A stretch of DNA of 64,000 nt from Pannonibacter carbonis (GCF_003012935.1 NZ_PUDR01000013.1:1-64000); one strand, 5' to 3'. Shown: positions 1 to 8,445, counted from the stretch's first letter. Numbers and translations: made by a program. Notes: a model not told the origin generated them from the letters alone.

Positions 1-123
1 CCCGGATGTTTGCGAGCACATTGGCAAAGAGCGTGAGCACGACGCCCGCTCCATTGTCAGATAATTCGAGCAGAAAATGCCGATGTTTGCGAGCAGAGGC
101 GCTTATGTTGGCAAGCCGCTACA
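1..123. mobile_element. Right end of a second transposon copy
   Basis: These 123 bases are identical to 26745-26867, the right end of the ptx transposon, and contain two of its transposase-binding-like repeats (GATGTTTGCGAGCA). The copy ends in ...CCGCTACA at 123 and is followed by TCTATG (124-129). The same six bases precede the left transposon end at 17970-17975. The rest of this copy lies outside the window. The arrangement is that of a cointegrate or of a second insertion whose body is out of view. Confidence 0.9.
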
Positions 124-521
124 TCTATGAGTGGGCGGGACAGCTGCGCACCATCAGGATTGGAAAGGGCGGAAACTGGTTCTGCTATCCGGAATACATC
201 CAGCCACACCTTGAAAAAATGTTTGCCAGGCTGAAACAGCTGAACCACCTCAAGGGGCTGAACAGGCAGGCATTTTCCCGGAAGGCCGCGCATATTCTTG
301 CCGAAATCAATGCCGTGCATCCCTTTAGGGAAGGGAATGGTCGAACCCAGCTGGTCTTTCTGATGCTGCTGGTTGAGCAGGCAGGATTTTCTTTTGATGC
401 GGACGTTCTCACCAGAAATCGTGTGCTCAGGGCGATGATTGACAGCTTTTCCGGGGCGGAAGAGCCGCTTGCCGCCCTGATCCTGGACATTATCTCAGAC
501 CACCCCAAGCCAGGGGCATGA
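124..521 (+). pseudogene. fic: 3' part of fic, Fic-domain AMP-transferase toxin
   Basis: This is the C-terminal two thirds of a Fic protein. It contains the family core HPFREGNGR near codon 60, which carries the catalytic His and the phosphate-binding GNGR loop used in AMPylation of target proteins. The part before codon EWAGQ is replaced by transposon end sequence, so no native start remains; the open frame into the transposon end is accidental. The missing N-terminus is at 17771-17975. Joining the two at the shared TCTATG gives ...FQDVY-EWAGQ... in frame, a protein of about 198 residues, the usual length for small Fic toxins. As arranged here the toxin is inactivated. Confidence 0.88.
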
Positions 522-848
522 ATTTGTAACGCCAAGGGCCTCCAGAAGATCCGTGGTTGAGTAGAGCACCGCGCCAAGGCACAGAAGGGCAATTCCTGCA
601 GTTTTCCGACCAACAATGGCCGTGACTATGCCAACGGCAGCAAACAGGCCTCCAAGCGGCACTGTGAGGCCGAGAGGCAGAAGGCCCAGAAGACCACACA
701 CGGCCCACGCAGGCCGCCCGAGCATATCAAGCCAGATCCAGTCCAGACCGGCTGCTATGGAGAATATCACGCCGATGGCTATGGCTGTTTGCAGCAGCCA
801 GTTGGCCCACCATGGTGCACGCGAGGCGAGGGGTAGGGAAGGGGACAT
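495..848 (-). CDS. Small hydrophobic membrane protein, unknown function
   Basis: The 117-residue product has three likely membrane segments, at roughly residues 17-36, 46-66 and 75-102, and a short basic N-terminus. No family is recognised. The gene runs antisense to fic and overlaps its last 27 bases. It diverges from mobA across the candidate oriT. No strong ribosome site is visible before the ATG. It may be a mobilisation or entry-exclusion accessory, but only its position suggests that. Confidence 0.5.
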   Translation of the reverse strand: MSPSLPLASRAPWWANWLLQTAIAIGVIFSIAAGLDWIWLDMLGRPAWAVCGLLGLLPLGLTVPLGGLFAAVGIVTAIVGRKTAGIALLCLGAVLYSTTDLLEALGVTNSCPWLGVV

Positions 849-909
849 CGAGCCTGCCGGTCAACTGTGAGCACCTGTGAAATCTAGACAACAGGGAAGG
901 GCTTCGATA

Positions 910-945
910 GGGTAAAGATTGTTTAATAGCGCACTTATACATCGC
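910..945. other. Candidate oriT / nic region
   Basis: The region between the divergent membrane-protein gene and mobA holds, on the minus strand, TAAGTGCGC (929-937). This resembles the TAAGTGCGCCCT nic core of IncQ/MobQ plasmids. A palindrome CATCGCGATG follows at 940-949. MobA/MobL relaxases usually act at a site just upstream of their own gene, which fits. The call rests on a short motif and position only. Confidence 0.4.
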
Positions 946-1011
946 GATGCGACAATAGGTGCCCCGCCGCCACACCAAAATCTGGCGGCCAGCGGGGAAA
1001 GGTGCCCCGAA

Positions 1012-2370
1012 GTGGCGATTTATCATTTCAGTGTGCAGGTGCTCGGGCGCGGAAAAGTCCGTCGCAATCTTGACGGTACGCCGCGCAAGACAGGTGACAA
1101 TGCCGTCAAGGCCGCCGCCTACCGGGCCGGTGCCAGGCTCCGGGATGAACGCACCGGGACCACCCACGACTACAGCAATCGCCGGGGCATCGCCCATGCG
1201 GAAATCATGGCGCCGGATGGCTGTGCCGTCTGGCTGACCGACCGTGAGCGGTTGTGGAACGAGGTGGAGCGCCTGGAAGGCAGGCGGGACAGCCAGCTGG
1301 CTCGTGAAATCAACATCGCGCTGCCGCACGAGCTTGGTCACGAGCAGCGTATGACGCTGGTGCGGGACTTTGTGCGCGAACAGTTTGTCAGTCAGGGCAT
1401 GGTGGCAGACATTGCCCTGCATGACCCGGTTCCGGAGAAAGGTGACGATCCGCGCAACGTGCATGCCCACGTTATGCTGACCATGCGCAAGGCGACGCGG
1501 AACGGGCTGCACAGTGTCAAGACACGGGAGTGGAATGCCCGCGACAATCTCCGCGCCTGGCGAGAGGCATGGCAACAACATGCCAATCGCGCGCTGTACA
1601 GGCATGATCGTCCGGAACGGATCGACCACCGGACGCTTGCCGCGCAGCGCACAGAAGCCGTGGCGCGCGGTGACCACAAGGCAGCGCGGGTGCTGGACCG
1701 TACCCCTGAAATCCACGTCGGGCCGCGTCCCAAGGCCATGCACCGGCGGCAGGTCGTGCCGCGCAGCCGTCCGAGCGAAGTTGGAGCCGCCAGGGTTCGG
1801 GGACAGGTGGTGCGGGTCTTCAGTGAGTCCGAGCGCCGGGAGCACGAAGCACGACGCCGCATTCGTGACTATCCGCGCACCGACAGCGGGCCACGCATCG
1901 GCCGACTGTGGGACATCCTCACGGGCAACAACATGAAGGCCAAAGCTGACATTGCCCGCATCCAGCGGGCATCGGCACGGTTTACCCAGTGGCTGGATTA
2001 TTACGACCGCAAAGCCACGTGGTATCTGGAGGGGCAGATGAAGGGGGCCGCCTTCCATCGCCAACGCTGGCTGAAGGCACAGGCGGACAAGGCCCGCCAG
2101 GCGGAGCTGGCCCGAAAGGCCGAGCACGCGAGGAGGCGCGCGGCTCAGCTGAAGGCACTCACCAGTGAGCTGCGGGCGCTTGTTGCCATCCTGTCTGGCC
2201 GTGAAGAGGCCGGGTTGAAACGTGTGCTCCAGGTGGAGGGCTGGGCGCGCGCGGGGGGCCGGGAGGCGGCTCGGGGGCGTCCGGAGGGACGCGGCCGGAA
2301 GCGCCCGGATCCCAGCGGTCCCACCGGAGGAGCCAGCGGAGGACATGGCGATAATCGGCCCGTCTGGTGA
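1012..2370 (+). CDS. mobA: MobA/MobL (MobQ) conjugative relaxase
   Basis: The product, about 452 residues, is a MobA/MobL-family relaxase that nicks oriT and pilots the strand during mobilisation. It begins VAIYHFSVQVLGRG at a GTG preceded by GGGGAAAGG. It has the AAAYRAGARL motif near residue 40 and the metal-binding HUH-type motif NVHAHVMLTM near residue 150, all typical of MobQ relaxases. The C-terminal third is basic and Ala/Arg-rich. The 3' end overlaps the convergent coupling-protein gene by 212 bases. An upstream ATG at 919 is open but adds sequence outside the family and overlaps the candidate oriT. Confidence 0.92.
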   Translation: MAIYHFSVQVLGRGKVRRNLDGTPRKTGDNAVKAAAYRAGARLRDERTGTTHDYSNRRGIAHAEIMAPDGCAVWLTDRERLWNEVERLEGRRDSQLAREINIALPHELGHEQRMTLVRDFVREQFVSQGMVADIALHDPVPEKGDDPRNVHAHVMLTMRKATRNGLHSVKTREWNARDNLRAWREAWQQHANRALYRHDRPERIDHRTLAAQRTEAVARGDHKAARVLDRTPEIHVGPRPKAMHRRQVVPRSRPSEVGAARVRGQVVRVFSESERREHEARRRIRDYPRTDSGPRIGRLWDILTGNNMKAKADIARIQRASARFTQWLDYYDRKATWYLEGQMKGAAFHRQRWLKAQADKARQAELARKAEHARRRAAQLKALTSELRALVAILSGREEAGLKRVLQVEGWARAGGREAARGRPEGRGRKRPDPSGPTGGASGGHGDNRPVW

Positions 2371-3796
2371 AAATGGGGAAGGCGACGTGACGCATCTTGA
2401 TGATGGCGCGCGTGGTCGGCAGGCGTTGTACCTCGGACGGGTCAATCAGCCAGTAACCGCCTTCACTTTCACCGCGCGAGTGGTTCTCGCGCAACCATGC
2501 GTCGGATTGCTGTGATGTTCCCTGCGAGCGCACCTGAACCGGCGTCTGGCCGCAGGACATGCTGACCTGATGCGCTGTGTCGTTGTCCACAATACCGAAG
2601 AACACGCGGCAGCTGGCATTGGCCAGGAAGGCGTCGGCTTCCCTGCCGTAAACGGCACGCACCTGCGGCATGTTCTGCCAGACCAGGACGGGTGTGCAAT
2701 AGGCGCGAAGCAGCCCGGCGTTCTCGGCCAGAACGTCAAGGCGTCCGAGTACCCGCACCTCGTCAAGCAGCAGAAGCACCTTGTGGCGCGGCCGCCGGAC
2801 GTATTTTGCCCGCATGAGCGCAGCGAGCACGCAGCCGGTCATGACGCGCAGCCAACGCGCGTAGGAGCGCAGCTTTTCTTCATCCACGCAGAAATACACT
2901 GTCACCGGCACGTCACCGGTCAACTCGGACAGCTGGAAGGTGCTGCTGGCCGACAAGCGCCCCGCAGGCGTACCTTCCGTCCACGGTTCCGTGGCCTTGT
3001 GCAGGTCAGAGAGGATCGACAGGAACTCGTTGGGAGGCTTGTCATCATTGCCCATGGTGCCGAGGAAACCGTGCGCAATGCTTTGCGCCAGTGAGGCCGG
3101 AGAGCCGGTGGCAATGTCCGTAATGCGCTGGCGCATCACCAGCGGCTCGCCTACGGAAAGCTTGCGGACATTCGCCAGCGTGCGGTTTACGGGGTCGGGA
3201 TCATGTACTGTGTGCAGGATCAGCGCGGCCAGCAGCGAAACGCTTTTGCTGGCCCAGTGACCTTCGGCAGAATCCCGGATGACCATCAGATCGGCGAGCA
3301 TCATGGCGTCGTCCTGCTCATGGTCGGTGCCGACGCGGATCATATCCAGGGGATTGAACCGGGCGGAGCGGGACAGGTCGGAAGGATTGAGCATCACCAC
3401 AGGCCCGAGGCTTCGCCGGTGACGGGCCGTGATGGCGTAGTTCTCGCCCTTCACATCGGTAACAACGATGGAGCCCGGATAGTCCAGCAAGGTTGGTATG
3501 ACGATACCGAGACCCTTGCCCGAGCCGGTGGAGGCAAACACCTGCACGATGCCGTCACTGTTGAACCGCATCAGGCGACCGAAAGGGCTGCGGCCCATGA
3601 CCGGGCCGGAGCCCCGGAAAACGCCTGCCCGGAACAGTTCCCAGCCACTGGCCCAGCGTGCTGTTCCGAGCGCACCTTCCGCACGGTGGCCGCGCTGGCG
3701 CAGCTGGCGTGTTGTCCAGGCCAGCATCTGTGCCAGCTTGCACAACACCCACCAGCAGGCTTTCGCAACCCACCACAGCCAGACGAATATGTTCAT
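2159..3796 (-). CDS. VirD4/TraG-like type IV coupling protein
   Basis: The 545-residue product is a coupling ATPase that would bring the relaxase-DNA complex to a type IV secretion channel. It has a Trp-rich hydrophobic N-terminus (1-28), Walker A ASTGSGKG (about 88-95), the VTDVKGENY motif and Walker B LLLLDEVRVLG (about 345). The last 70 residues are Pro-rich and are encoded opposite the 3' end of mobA. Only one clear membrane segment is present. No type IV secretion genes accompany it on this replicon, so it probably serves mobilisation through a helper plasmid. The start follows a GAGGGG ribosome site. Confidence 0.88.
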   Translation of the reverse strand: MNIFVWLWWVAKACWWVLCKLAQMLAWTTRQLRQRGHRAEGALGTARWASGWELFRAGVFRGSGPVMGRSPFGRLMRFNSDGIVQVFASTGSGKGLGIVIPTLLDYPGSIVVTDVKGENYAITARHRRSLGPVVMLNPSDLSRSARFNPLDMIRVGTDHEQDDAMMLADLMVIRDSAEGHWASKSVSLLAALILHTVHDPDPVNRTLANVRKLSVGEPLVMRQRITDIATGSPASLAQSIAHGFLGTMGNDDKPPNEFLSILSDLHKATEPWTEGTPAGRLSASSTFQLSELTGDVPVTVYFCVDEEKLRSYARWLRVMTGCVLAALMRAKYVRRPRHKVLLLLDEVRVLGRLDVLAENAGLLRAYCTPVLVWQNMPQVRAVYGREADAFLANASCRVFFGIVDNDTAHQVSMSCGQTPVQVRSQGTSQQSDAWLRENHSRGESEGGYWLIDPSEVQRLPTTRAIIKMRHVAFPIFTRRADYRHVLRWLLRWDRWDPGASGRVPPDAPEPPPGPPRAPSPPPGAHVSTRPLHGQTGWQQAPAAHW

Positions 3797-3936
3797 CCCC
3801 TCACCCTGAGCCTGACCGTTCCAAAGGAAAACAACCTTGCACGCAGATGTGGCAGTTCCTTGAAAATACTCGTCATGATTCTGTCGCAGTGGAATGAATA
3901 TCTTTTTGGGAATTGCGGTTACGTTCGGGGTGGGTC

Positions 3937-4854
3937 ATGCGGATTTCTGCCATTCTGGCTGTGCTTTTTCTGGTCGTTGGAACGACGCCGGGCCATGCCT
4001 TTATTTTCCTGTTGCTTGCAGGAGCTGGCAGCGAAAGTGGCCCGCCGCCGCCCCCCGTCTTGCGCGAACTGCCCTCGTTGAACGGCAATGTTCCCGTCAA
4101 TCCCGGCGAGCTTCCGGCGCCGTTCCTTGAAAACCTGAACAGCCGTGACATGCCGAGGCTGGACGAGGTGCAGACGGCACAGGTGTCCAATGAAGAGCTT
4201 TTGCGTCGTCTCGAGAAGCTGGAAGAAGAAAACCGGCGCCTTCGTGCCGACCAGCAGACTTCCGGAAATGCGCCGCGTCAGGGCTTGCCGGGCAGCAAGC
4301 TCCCCATGCAGGTCACCAGCGGCTGGTGGGTGCATCTGCACAACTGGAACAAGGACGGCAAGCTGAACAGTCCGCAGGCGCTCAAGACCTACCGTTATCC
4401 GGTGCAGCCATTCCATGCCGCGACCGGATTTCGTGAGGTTAACTGGGCAGGTGATTGGGACGAGCTTTACATTTTCCGGCATGAGGGCTGGCTACGTGTG
4501 ACCGAGGCAGGCACCTACCAGCTGGGTGCGGAGCTGACCTGCGGTTTCAACCATCCATGCCATTTTTCCGTACGCGTCGATGGCGTCGAGATTGCCCAGC
4601 TTCGCCGCGAGAATGTGACCAACCAGCTGATCTACGGCAGCCGTCATCTGGAGCCGGGGGACTATCGCATCGAGCTGGTATGGAGCATCGCCCAGAACAG
4701 CTTCATCAAATACAACCCCGGCATCGTGACCATGACCCCGCGCATCCGTACCGAGCGCGACATGAACTTCCGGGATTTTGCTCCGGACGAACTGCTGGTG
4801 CCGGATCGGCGTGACGTGCCGCTTGGCCCGCCGCTGCAATGGATCAGCTGGTGA
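3937..4854 (+). CDS. Secreted protein with coiled coil and beta-sandwich domain, unknown function
   Basis: The product, about 305 residues, starts MRISAILAVLFLVVG with an export signal ending near GHA (about 20). A Pro-rich stretch and a short heptad-rich helix (NEELLRRLEKLEEENRRL, about 82-99) follow. The large C-terminal region is rich in aromatics and beta-strand patterns (GTYQLGAELTCG, VRVDGVEIAQL), reminiscent of PA14-type carbohydrate-binding folds; that is a resemblance, not a proven homology. It diverges from the coupling-protein gene and the next gene starts 1 base after its stop. A surface, pilus-tip or mating-pair-contact role is possible. Confidence 0.6.
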   Translation: MRISAILAVLFLVVGTTPGHAFIFLLLAGAGSESGPPPPPVLRELPSLNGNVPVNPGELPAPFLENLNSRDMPRLDEVQTAQVSNEELLRRLEKLEEENRRLRADQQTSGNAPRQGLPGSKLPMQVTSGWWVHLHNWNKDGKLNSPQALKTYRYPVQPFHAATGFREVNWAGDWDELYIFRHEGWLRVTEAGTYQLGAELTCGFNHPCHFSVRVDGVEIAQLRRENVTNQLIYGSRHLEPGDYRIELVWSIAQNSFIKYNPGIVTMTPRIRTERDMNFRDFAPDELLVPDRRDVPLGPPLQWISW

Positions 4855-4855
4855 C

Positions 4856-5608
4856 GTGAGCCCGGCTACCCTCGCCTTTCTGGCCGAGTTGTTCCGCTGG
4901 ACGCTGGCCCCTCTCAATCCGGCTGACTATGCCGATACCCTGCGGGGGCCGCGTGACGGCGGCATCCCGCCCTTTGCCATGGTGGGGGCACGGCCGGGAG
5001 GTGCCGCCGCCCCGACGGAGCAGGTGTCCGCAAGCGGGATGGCTTTTGAAGCCTTGCTTCCCCAGAAGCTGCGAGGGGGAGACGTTCCCGTTCCTGTCGT
5101 GGCATTTTCGGTGGAGAGGTGGCCGCTCACTTTTGGTCTGCACAATGCGCGGATAAGGGCGGAAGCCGGTCGCGCGGCGGTGCTGGACCAGTGGGTCGCC
5201 TATGCGGGACGGGGGCGGTTCAAGGCATTGCAATCAGGCTCCTACACCTTCAACCTCACTTTCCGATCACCGCGCGAGACAAGCTGTTACGCATTCCTTG
5301 TTTTTGGTGGCGCCGAGCTCTTCCCTGACCATGACAGAACCATCCGCCGCAAGGTTCCGCCGCGCATCGTCATGGCACCCGGCGAACGACGTGTCTTTCA
5401 GCGGGGGGTAACGGTGCCTGTGGCCGGTGTTTACGATCTGGAACTGACCGTCGGCTGCCATCCCGGCCGCAAACCCGATGTGCGCATCGAGCGGGGCGAG
5501 CTGGAGGCATGGCAGGCGGTAGAGGTCGGGCTTCAGGTAATCACGCCTGGCGACAGGGCGCCCCGTGACTTTACTGCAGGTGAACTGGTGCAGCCGTTGC
5601 CGCAATAG
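4856..5608 (+). CDS. Partner of the preceding secreted protein, unknown function
   Basis: The 250-residue product probably starts at GTG 4856 (VSPATLAFLAELF), one base after the upstream stop, which implies translational coupling. The second half repeats the style of its neighbour: GSYTFNLTFRSP and AGVYDLELTVGCHPG look like beta-sandwich strands with a cysteine. No signal peptide is obvious, so export may depend on the partner. The pair may form a surface complex linked to the adjacent coupling protein. Confidence 0.55.
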   Translation: MSPATLAFLAELFRWTLAPLNPADYADTLRGPRDGGIPPFAMVGARPGGAAAPTEQVSASGMAFEALLPQKLRGGDVPVPVVAFSVERWPLTFGLHNARIRAEAGRAAVLDQWVAYAGRGRFKALQSGSYTFNLTFRSPRETSCYAFLVFGGAELFPDHDRTIRRKVPPRIVMAPGERRVFQRGVTVPVAGVYDLELTVGCHPGRKPDVRIERGELEAWQAVEVGLQVITPGDRAPRDFTAGELVQPLPQ

Positions 5609-5679
5609 ACCGAAGAGAGGTCATGTCGGGTCTTTGTCATTTCTGAAATGATCCCGGAAACGGGCACGCCCCCAAAAAG

Positions 5680-5718
5680 CTAACAATATTTGTTAGTTCT
5701 TGTGGGGCGTGCTATAAG
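5680..5718 (+). promoter_or_regulatory. parDE promoter and palindromic operator
   Basis: A perfect inverted repeat CTAACAA-TAT-TTGTTAG (5680-5696) overlaps a -35 like TTGTTA (5690-5695). After 17 bases comes a -10 like TATAAG (5713-5718). This fits autorepression by the ParD RHH protein. Transcription would start near 5725, so an ATG at 5721 cannot be the start if this promoter is used. Confidence 0.65.
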
Positions 5719-5726
5719 AGATGGCA

Positions 5727-6002
5727 ATGAAAGCTACGACCATGCGCACCCTTACCGTCTCCCTCACGCCACATCAGGCGGCGATGATGCAGGCTGCCGT
5801 CGAGAATGGCGGCTATGCCTCCAACAGTGAAATCGTCCGCGACGCGCTCCGGCTTTGGGAGCAGCGCGAGGAAGTGCGCCAGCTTGAACTGGCACGCCTC
5901 AGACAGGCCTATGACGAGGGCATGGCCAGCGGTGCAGGTCGGGAGCTGGACGGCAAGACGCTGCTGGGTGAGCTGAAGGCGGAAGCCCGCGAGCGTGGCT
6001 AA
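5727..6002 (+). CDS. parD: ParD-like RHH antitoxin
   Basis: The product is a ribbon-helix-helix antitoxin of about 91 residues. TLTVSLTPHQAAMMQAAVENG and ASNSEIVRDALRLWE form the DNA-binding fold, followed by an acidic and charged tail that would wrap the toxin. It should repress its own promoter through the palindrome at 5680-5696. Starts at 5727 (possibly leaderless) and 5742 are both compatible with the predicted transcript start. The stop overlaps the GTG start of the toxin gene, the usual coupling in parDE operons. Confidence 0.88.
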   Translation: MKATTMRTLTVSLTPHQAAMMQAAVENGGYASNSEIVRDALRLWEQREEVRQLELARLRQAYDEGMASGAGRELDGKTLLGELKAEARERG

Positions 6003-6285
6003 AGCGGTTTTCAGTCCGCGCGCAGAGGCAGACCTGCGGGACATCTGGCGGACCATTGCTCCGGACAACGAACCTGCGGCGGATGCCCTGCTGCTCCGGA
6101 TCATCGCGCGTGCCGAACTGGCAGCCACACAGCCGCACATGGGGATAGCCCGGCCGGAACTGAGCCCGACTGCCCGCGTTCTGGTCGAGGGGCGCTACAT
6201 CGTGATCTATGAGCCCAGAGACTACGGCGTGTTCGTGGTGGCCATCGTCTATGGCGCCCGTGACGCCGAAAACTGGCTTGCCTGA
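5995..6285 (+). CDS. parE: ParE-like RelE-superfamily toxin
   Basis: The 96-residue product starts at GTG 5995 (VAKAVFSPRAEADLRDIW) and overlaps the antitoxin stop. FSPRAEADLRDIWRTIA at the N-terminus and the C-terminal VEGRYIVIYEPRDYG...VVAIVYGARD match ParE, which poisons DNA gyrase in characterised members. With ParD it should act as a post-segregational stabiliser of replicon 1. Confidence 0.88.
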   Translation: MAKAVFSPRAEADLRDIWRTIAPDNEPAADALLLRIIARAELAATQPHMGIARPELSPTARVLVEGRYIVIYEPRDYGVFVVAIVYGARDAENWLA

Positions 6286-6763
6286 GCTGGGTTCCGATGC
6301 GGGGTGTACCGTGCCGATATTTCTGCCGGAAGGCTTCCCAGCGAGTCCTGAGGCATCAGATTGACTGCGATCCAGTCAGCTGCGTTTGGCAGGCGGCAAG
6401 ACTAGCGAGGCAATCAACATACAAGAGTGTAGTTTAAATTTCAATGCTAAAAGAATTTCAACGGCGTCCGGATAACCCCCATTGACGGGGCAATCGGCAT
6501 CGTGCACCTTGTACATTACATCCCTTCGCTAGGTAGGGATGGGGCATGAGGCCTCCGCTCGGGAGCTGAAACTTTGACAAGCTCTGACGGAAATTCTCTT
6601 CGAAGGATAGAGCCATGACGGCGTTTATTTCGCTAGTGCGTTACCGCGTTTTCCACAGTCATGTGAACATGAATCCGGAGTGGAGGTATCATGGAGTGCA
6701 TGGATCTCAATAACGCGAACTTCGTATTCTGCTCCGGCGCCTGTTGGAGAACGGTTCGATTTT

Positions 6764-6794
6764 GCCGCCAGCCTTGGGGTTCGGCGGTTTTTTT
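6764..6794 (+). terminator. Candidate rho-independent terminator
   Basis: CCGCC (6765-6769) pairs with GGCGG (6783-6787) and is followed directly by a run of eight T (6788-6795). It could end transcripts from parDE or from an unannotated RNA. Confidence 0.5.
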
Positions 6795-6865
6795 GTAACC
6801 TTCCCGGCCTGTAGCGGGCGCGGAATATAACGACAAAGGAGGTGAAGAACGCAGGTAGCCAAAAC

Positions 6866-6900
6866 GCAACAGGCCCCTTCCCGAAGGAAGGAGCCTGCAA
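6866..6900. other. Strong hairpin, unknown role
   Basis: CAGGCCCCTTCC and GGAAGGAGCCTG form a near-perfect stem with a CGAA loop. There is no T run on the plus strand, and on the minus strand only a short one (GTTTTGG). It may be a minus-strand terminator or part of the leader of the gene at 7024. Confidence 0.4.
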
Positions 6901-7023
6901 CGTCGGCGCCACCAACAACACTGGAAGTGCGTCAGTGGCTCGATTGGTGAAGGTGTTCGCGCACCTTCACCGGCCGGGTCCATGAAAGTCAGACAATTCA
7001 CCCGCTCAAAGGAGAATTTGACG

Positions 7024-7356
7024 ATGACTAATGACATGTCCCCGAAGTCGTTCTGGGAACGCGTTCGCATGATTGGTACGAAGGCCGCCCAGACATTGGT
7101 TGACCTGTTGCTCCCGGTTTACGGGGCTTACAGGCTTATCAGCGATGTCGTTCCGGTCGCCGCTTCTGTTGCGACCGGACAGGTTGGAGCGGATGGCTCC
7201 GATTTGCTTGCGTGGAAGGCAGTCACAGCTTTTGTTGTCTGCCGTCATTTCCTGCACGACCTCAAACCCGCAAGGGTCTTGGCGGCACAAGCCATCAAAT
7301 GTATCAGCGCGCTCGTTTGGCGTGTCGCCAAGTTCATCCTGAGCAAACTCAGGTAA
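7024..7356 (+). CDS. Small amphipathic protein, unknown function
   Basis: The 110-residue product (MTNDMSPKSFWERVRMIG...) has an excellent ribosome site (AAAGGAGAATTTGACG before ATG 7024) and ends just before a strong terminator, so it is probably expressed as a single-gene unit. Hydrophobic helices are at about 20-45, 58-75 and 85-105, with a Lys/Arg-rich C-terminus (KFILSKLR). No family is recognised. A short hydrophobic, basic product of this kind could act at the membrane. Confidence 0.6.
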   Translation: MTNDMSPKSFWERVRMIGTKAAQTLVDLLLPVYGAYRLISDVVPVAASVATGQVGADGSDLLAWKAVTAFVVCRHFLHDLKPARVLAAQAIKCISALVWRVAKFILSKLR

Positions 7357-7374
7357 AAAAACAGAAGTTGCTGC

Positions 7375-7403
7375 GAAGGCGGGATTAAAATCCCGCCTTT
7401 TGC
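7375..7403 (+). terminator. Rho-independent terminator
   Basis: AAGGCGGGATT and TCCCGCCTTTTGCTTT form a stem with an AAA loop and a T-rich tail, 19 bases after the stop of the 110-aa gene. Confidence 0.8.
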
Positions 7404-8103
7404 TTTCAGGGGCACAATAGTGCTTGACAGAAAGCGAGTCAACAGGGGTTGAATCGGCGAACTTTTGACAAAAAATATCCGCCTCGAAGCGAGCAAGCCA
7501 CACTTCATGACTTTGCAGCGCAAGCGCTTGACTGCCGGATGACTGTCTGGCCCGGCTTGCATAAATGCCTGAAAGCGCCGCCCGCATATCGGCACCCCTT
7601 GTCCTTTGGATGTCCAGCCGGAATCTTCCCCCGATCCTGACAGGACGCAGCCTCTCCAATATTACCCATTTTGCACGAAACTGCTGTAAACTCAAGGAGG
7701 TATCGTTGACACGAGCGGTGGCGGCGAGTGCCGGATTGAGTGACTTGAAATTTTAACTTTGAACCATTTTCATTTAACAGAAAATTAACGAATTTATACT
7801 TATTGACCGATCCTGTGCAGGGTGATTTTGCTATTCTGGTCGGAATGTTATTTCTCCGGAACAATCTGGTCATTTTAGGCAAGCGGTCAGCATAATGAGG
7901 GTCAACAGTTCACGGGTTGGCATCGTGGATGCCTGGCCTGTGGAGAGGCTGCGCAGGACAGGCCGCAGGCGGCCCGCCGCCAAGGCCCTGCCCGCTCCAT
8001 TCGCGTTCCGCTCCCGTGTTGAGCCTGGTCTGCTGGCCTGAAGCCTGCGGCCGTTGGCATGCGCGCCCCACAGGGCACAACGCAACCAACGAAAGCCAAC
8101 CCC
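7404..8103. other. Intergenic region, nothing clear
   Basis: About 700 bases with no supported gene. The first half (7680-7870) is AT-rich. The last 190 bases are GC-rich and read like a structured leader of the DUF2958 gene, with repeated GGCC/GGCGGC segments and no clear terminator. No promoter could be assigned with confidence. Confidence 0.4.
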
Positions 8104-8445
8104 ATGAAACTCATCCTCGCCCATCATCGCCAACAGATGCTGGCCAATGGACGCCGGAGCGCGGAAGCCCCCACAGACCCGCTGCCGGTGGTGAAGCTGT
8201 TCACCCCGGACGCCAACGCCACATGGCTGCTGACCGAACTGGACCCGGAAGATCCGGACGTTGCCTTCGGGCTCTGTGACCTTGGCCTCGGCTATCCCGA
8301 ACTCGGCCGCGTCTACCTTCCCGAGCTGGCATCCGTGCGTGGCCGTTTAGGTCTGCCGGTGGAGCGCGACCTGCACTTCACCGCCGACAAGCCCCTCTCT
8401 GCCTACTGGGAAGCTGCCCGTGCAGCCGGGAGGATCGTCGCATGA
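8104..8445 (+). CDS. DUF2958 protein (replicon 1 copy)
   Basis: The 113-residue product matches the plasmid-borne DUF2958 family: MKLILAHHRQQMLANGRRS at the start, PVVKLFTPDANATWLLTELDPEDPD, then DLGLGYPELGRVYLPEL and the C-terminal ERDLHF. The function is unknown; members often lie near antirestriction genes. A paralogue is at 32106-32501 on replicon 2. The stop overlaps the next start in ATGA (8442), so the two genes are translationally coupled. Confidence 0.85.
   Translation: MKLILAHHRQQMLANGRRSAEAPTDPLPVVKLFTPDANATWLLTELDPEDPDVAFGLCDLGLGYPELGRVYLPELASVRGRLGLPVERDLHFTADKPLSAYWEAARAAGRIVA

Larger units (their letters stand above)
6286..7023. other. Long intergenic region without a convincing gene
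   Basis: No open frame here shows family resemblance or codon structure like the neighbours. The stretch holds a candidate rho-independent terminator (6764-6794) and a second strong hairpin (6866-6900). It ends in a good ribosome site (AAAGGAGAA, 7008-7016) for the next small gene. The base composition is lower in GC than the flanks around 6400-6560. Confidence 0.5.

Noticed and set aside
124-129. Reading TCTATG as a target duplication of one simple transposon insertion
   Set aside because: The two copies of TCTATG flank different transposon copies in the window, and the single full copy has unlike flanks, so a simple insertion does not explain the arrangement.
524-540. Similarity between the sequence after fic (TTTGTAACGCCAAGGG) and the sequence after the transposon (GTTGTAACGCCACAAG)
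   Set aside because: The match is about 12 bases and lies at different distances from the transposon ends; probably chance.
727-2445. A long minus-strand frame opposite mobA
   Set aside because: MobA has diagnostic relaxase motifs on the plus strand; the antisense frame is a GC-rich shadow.
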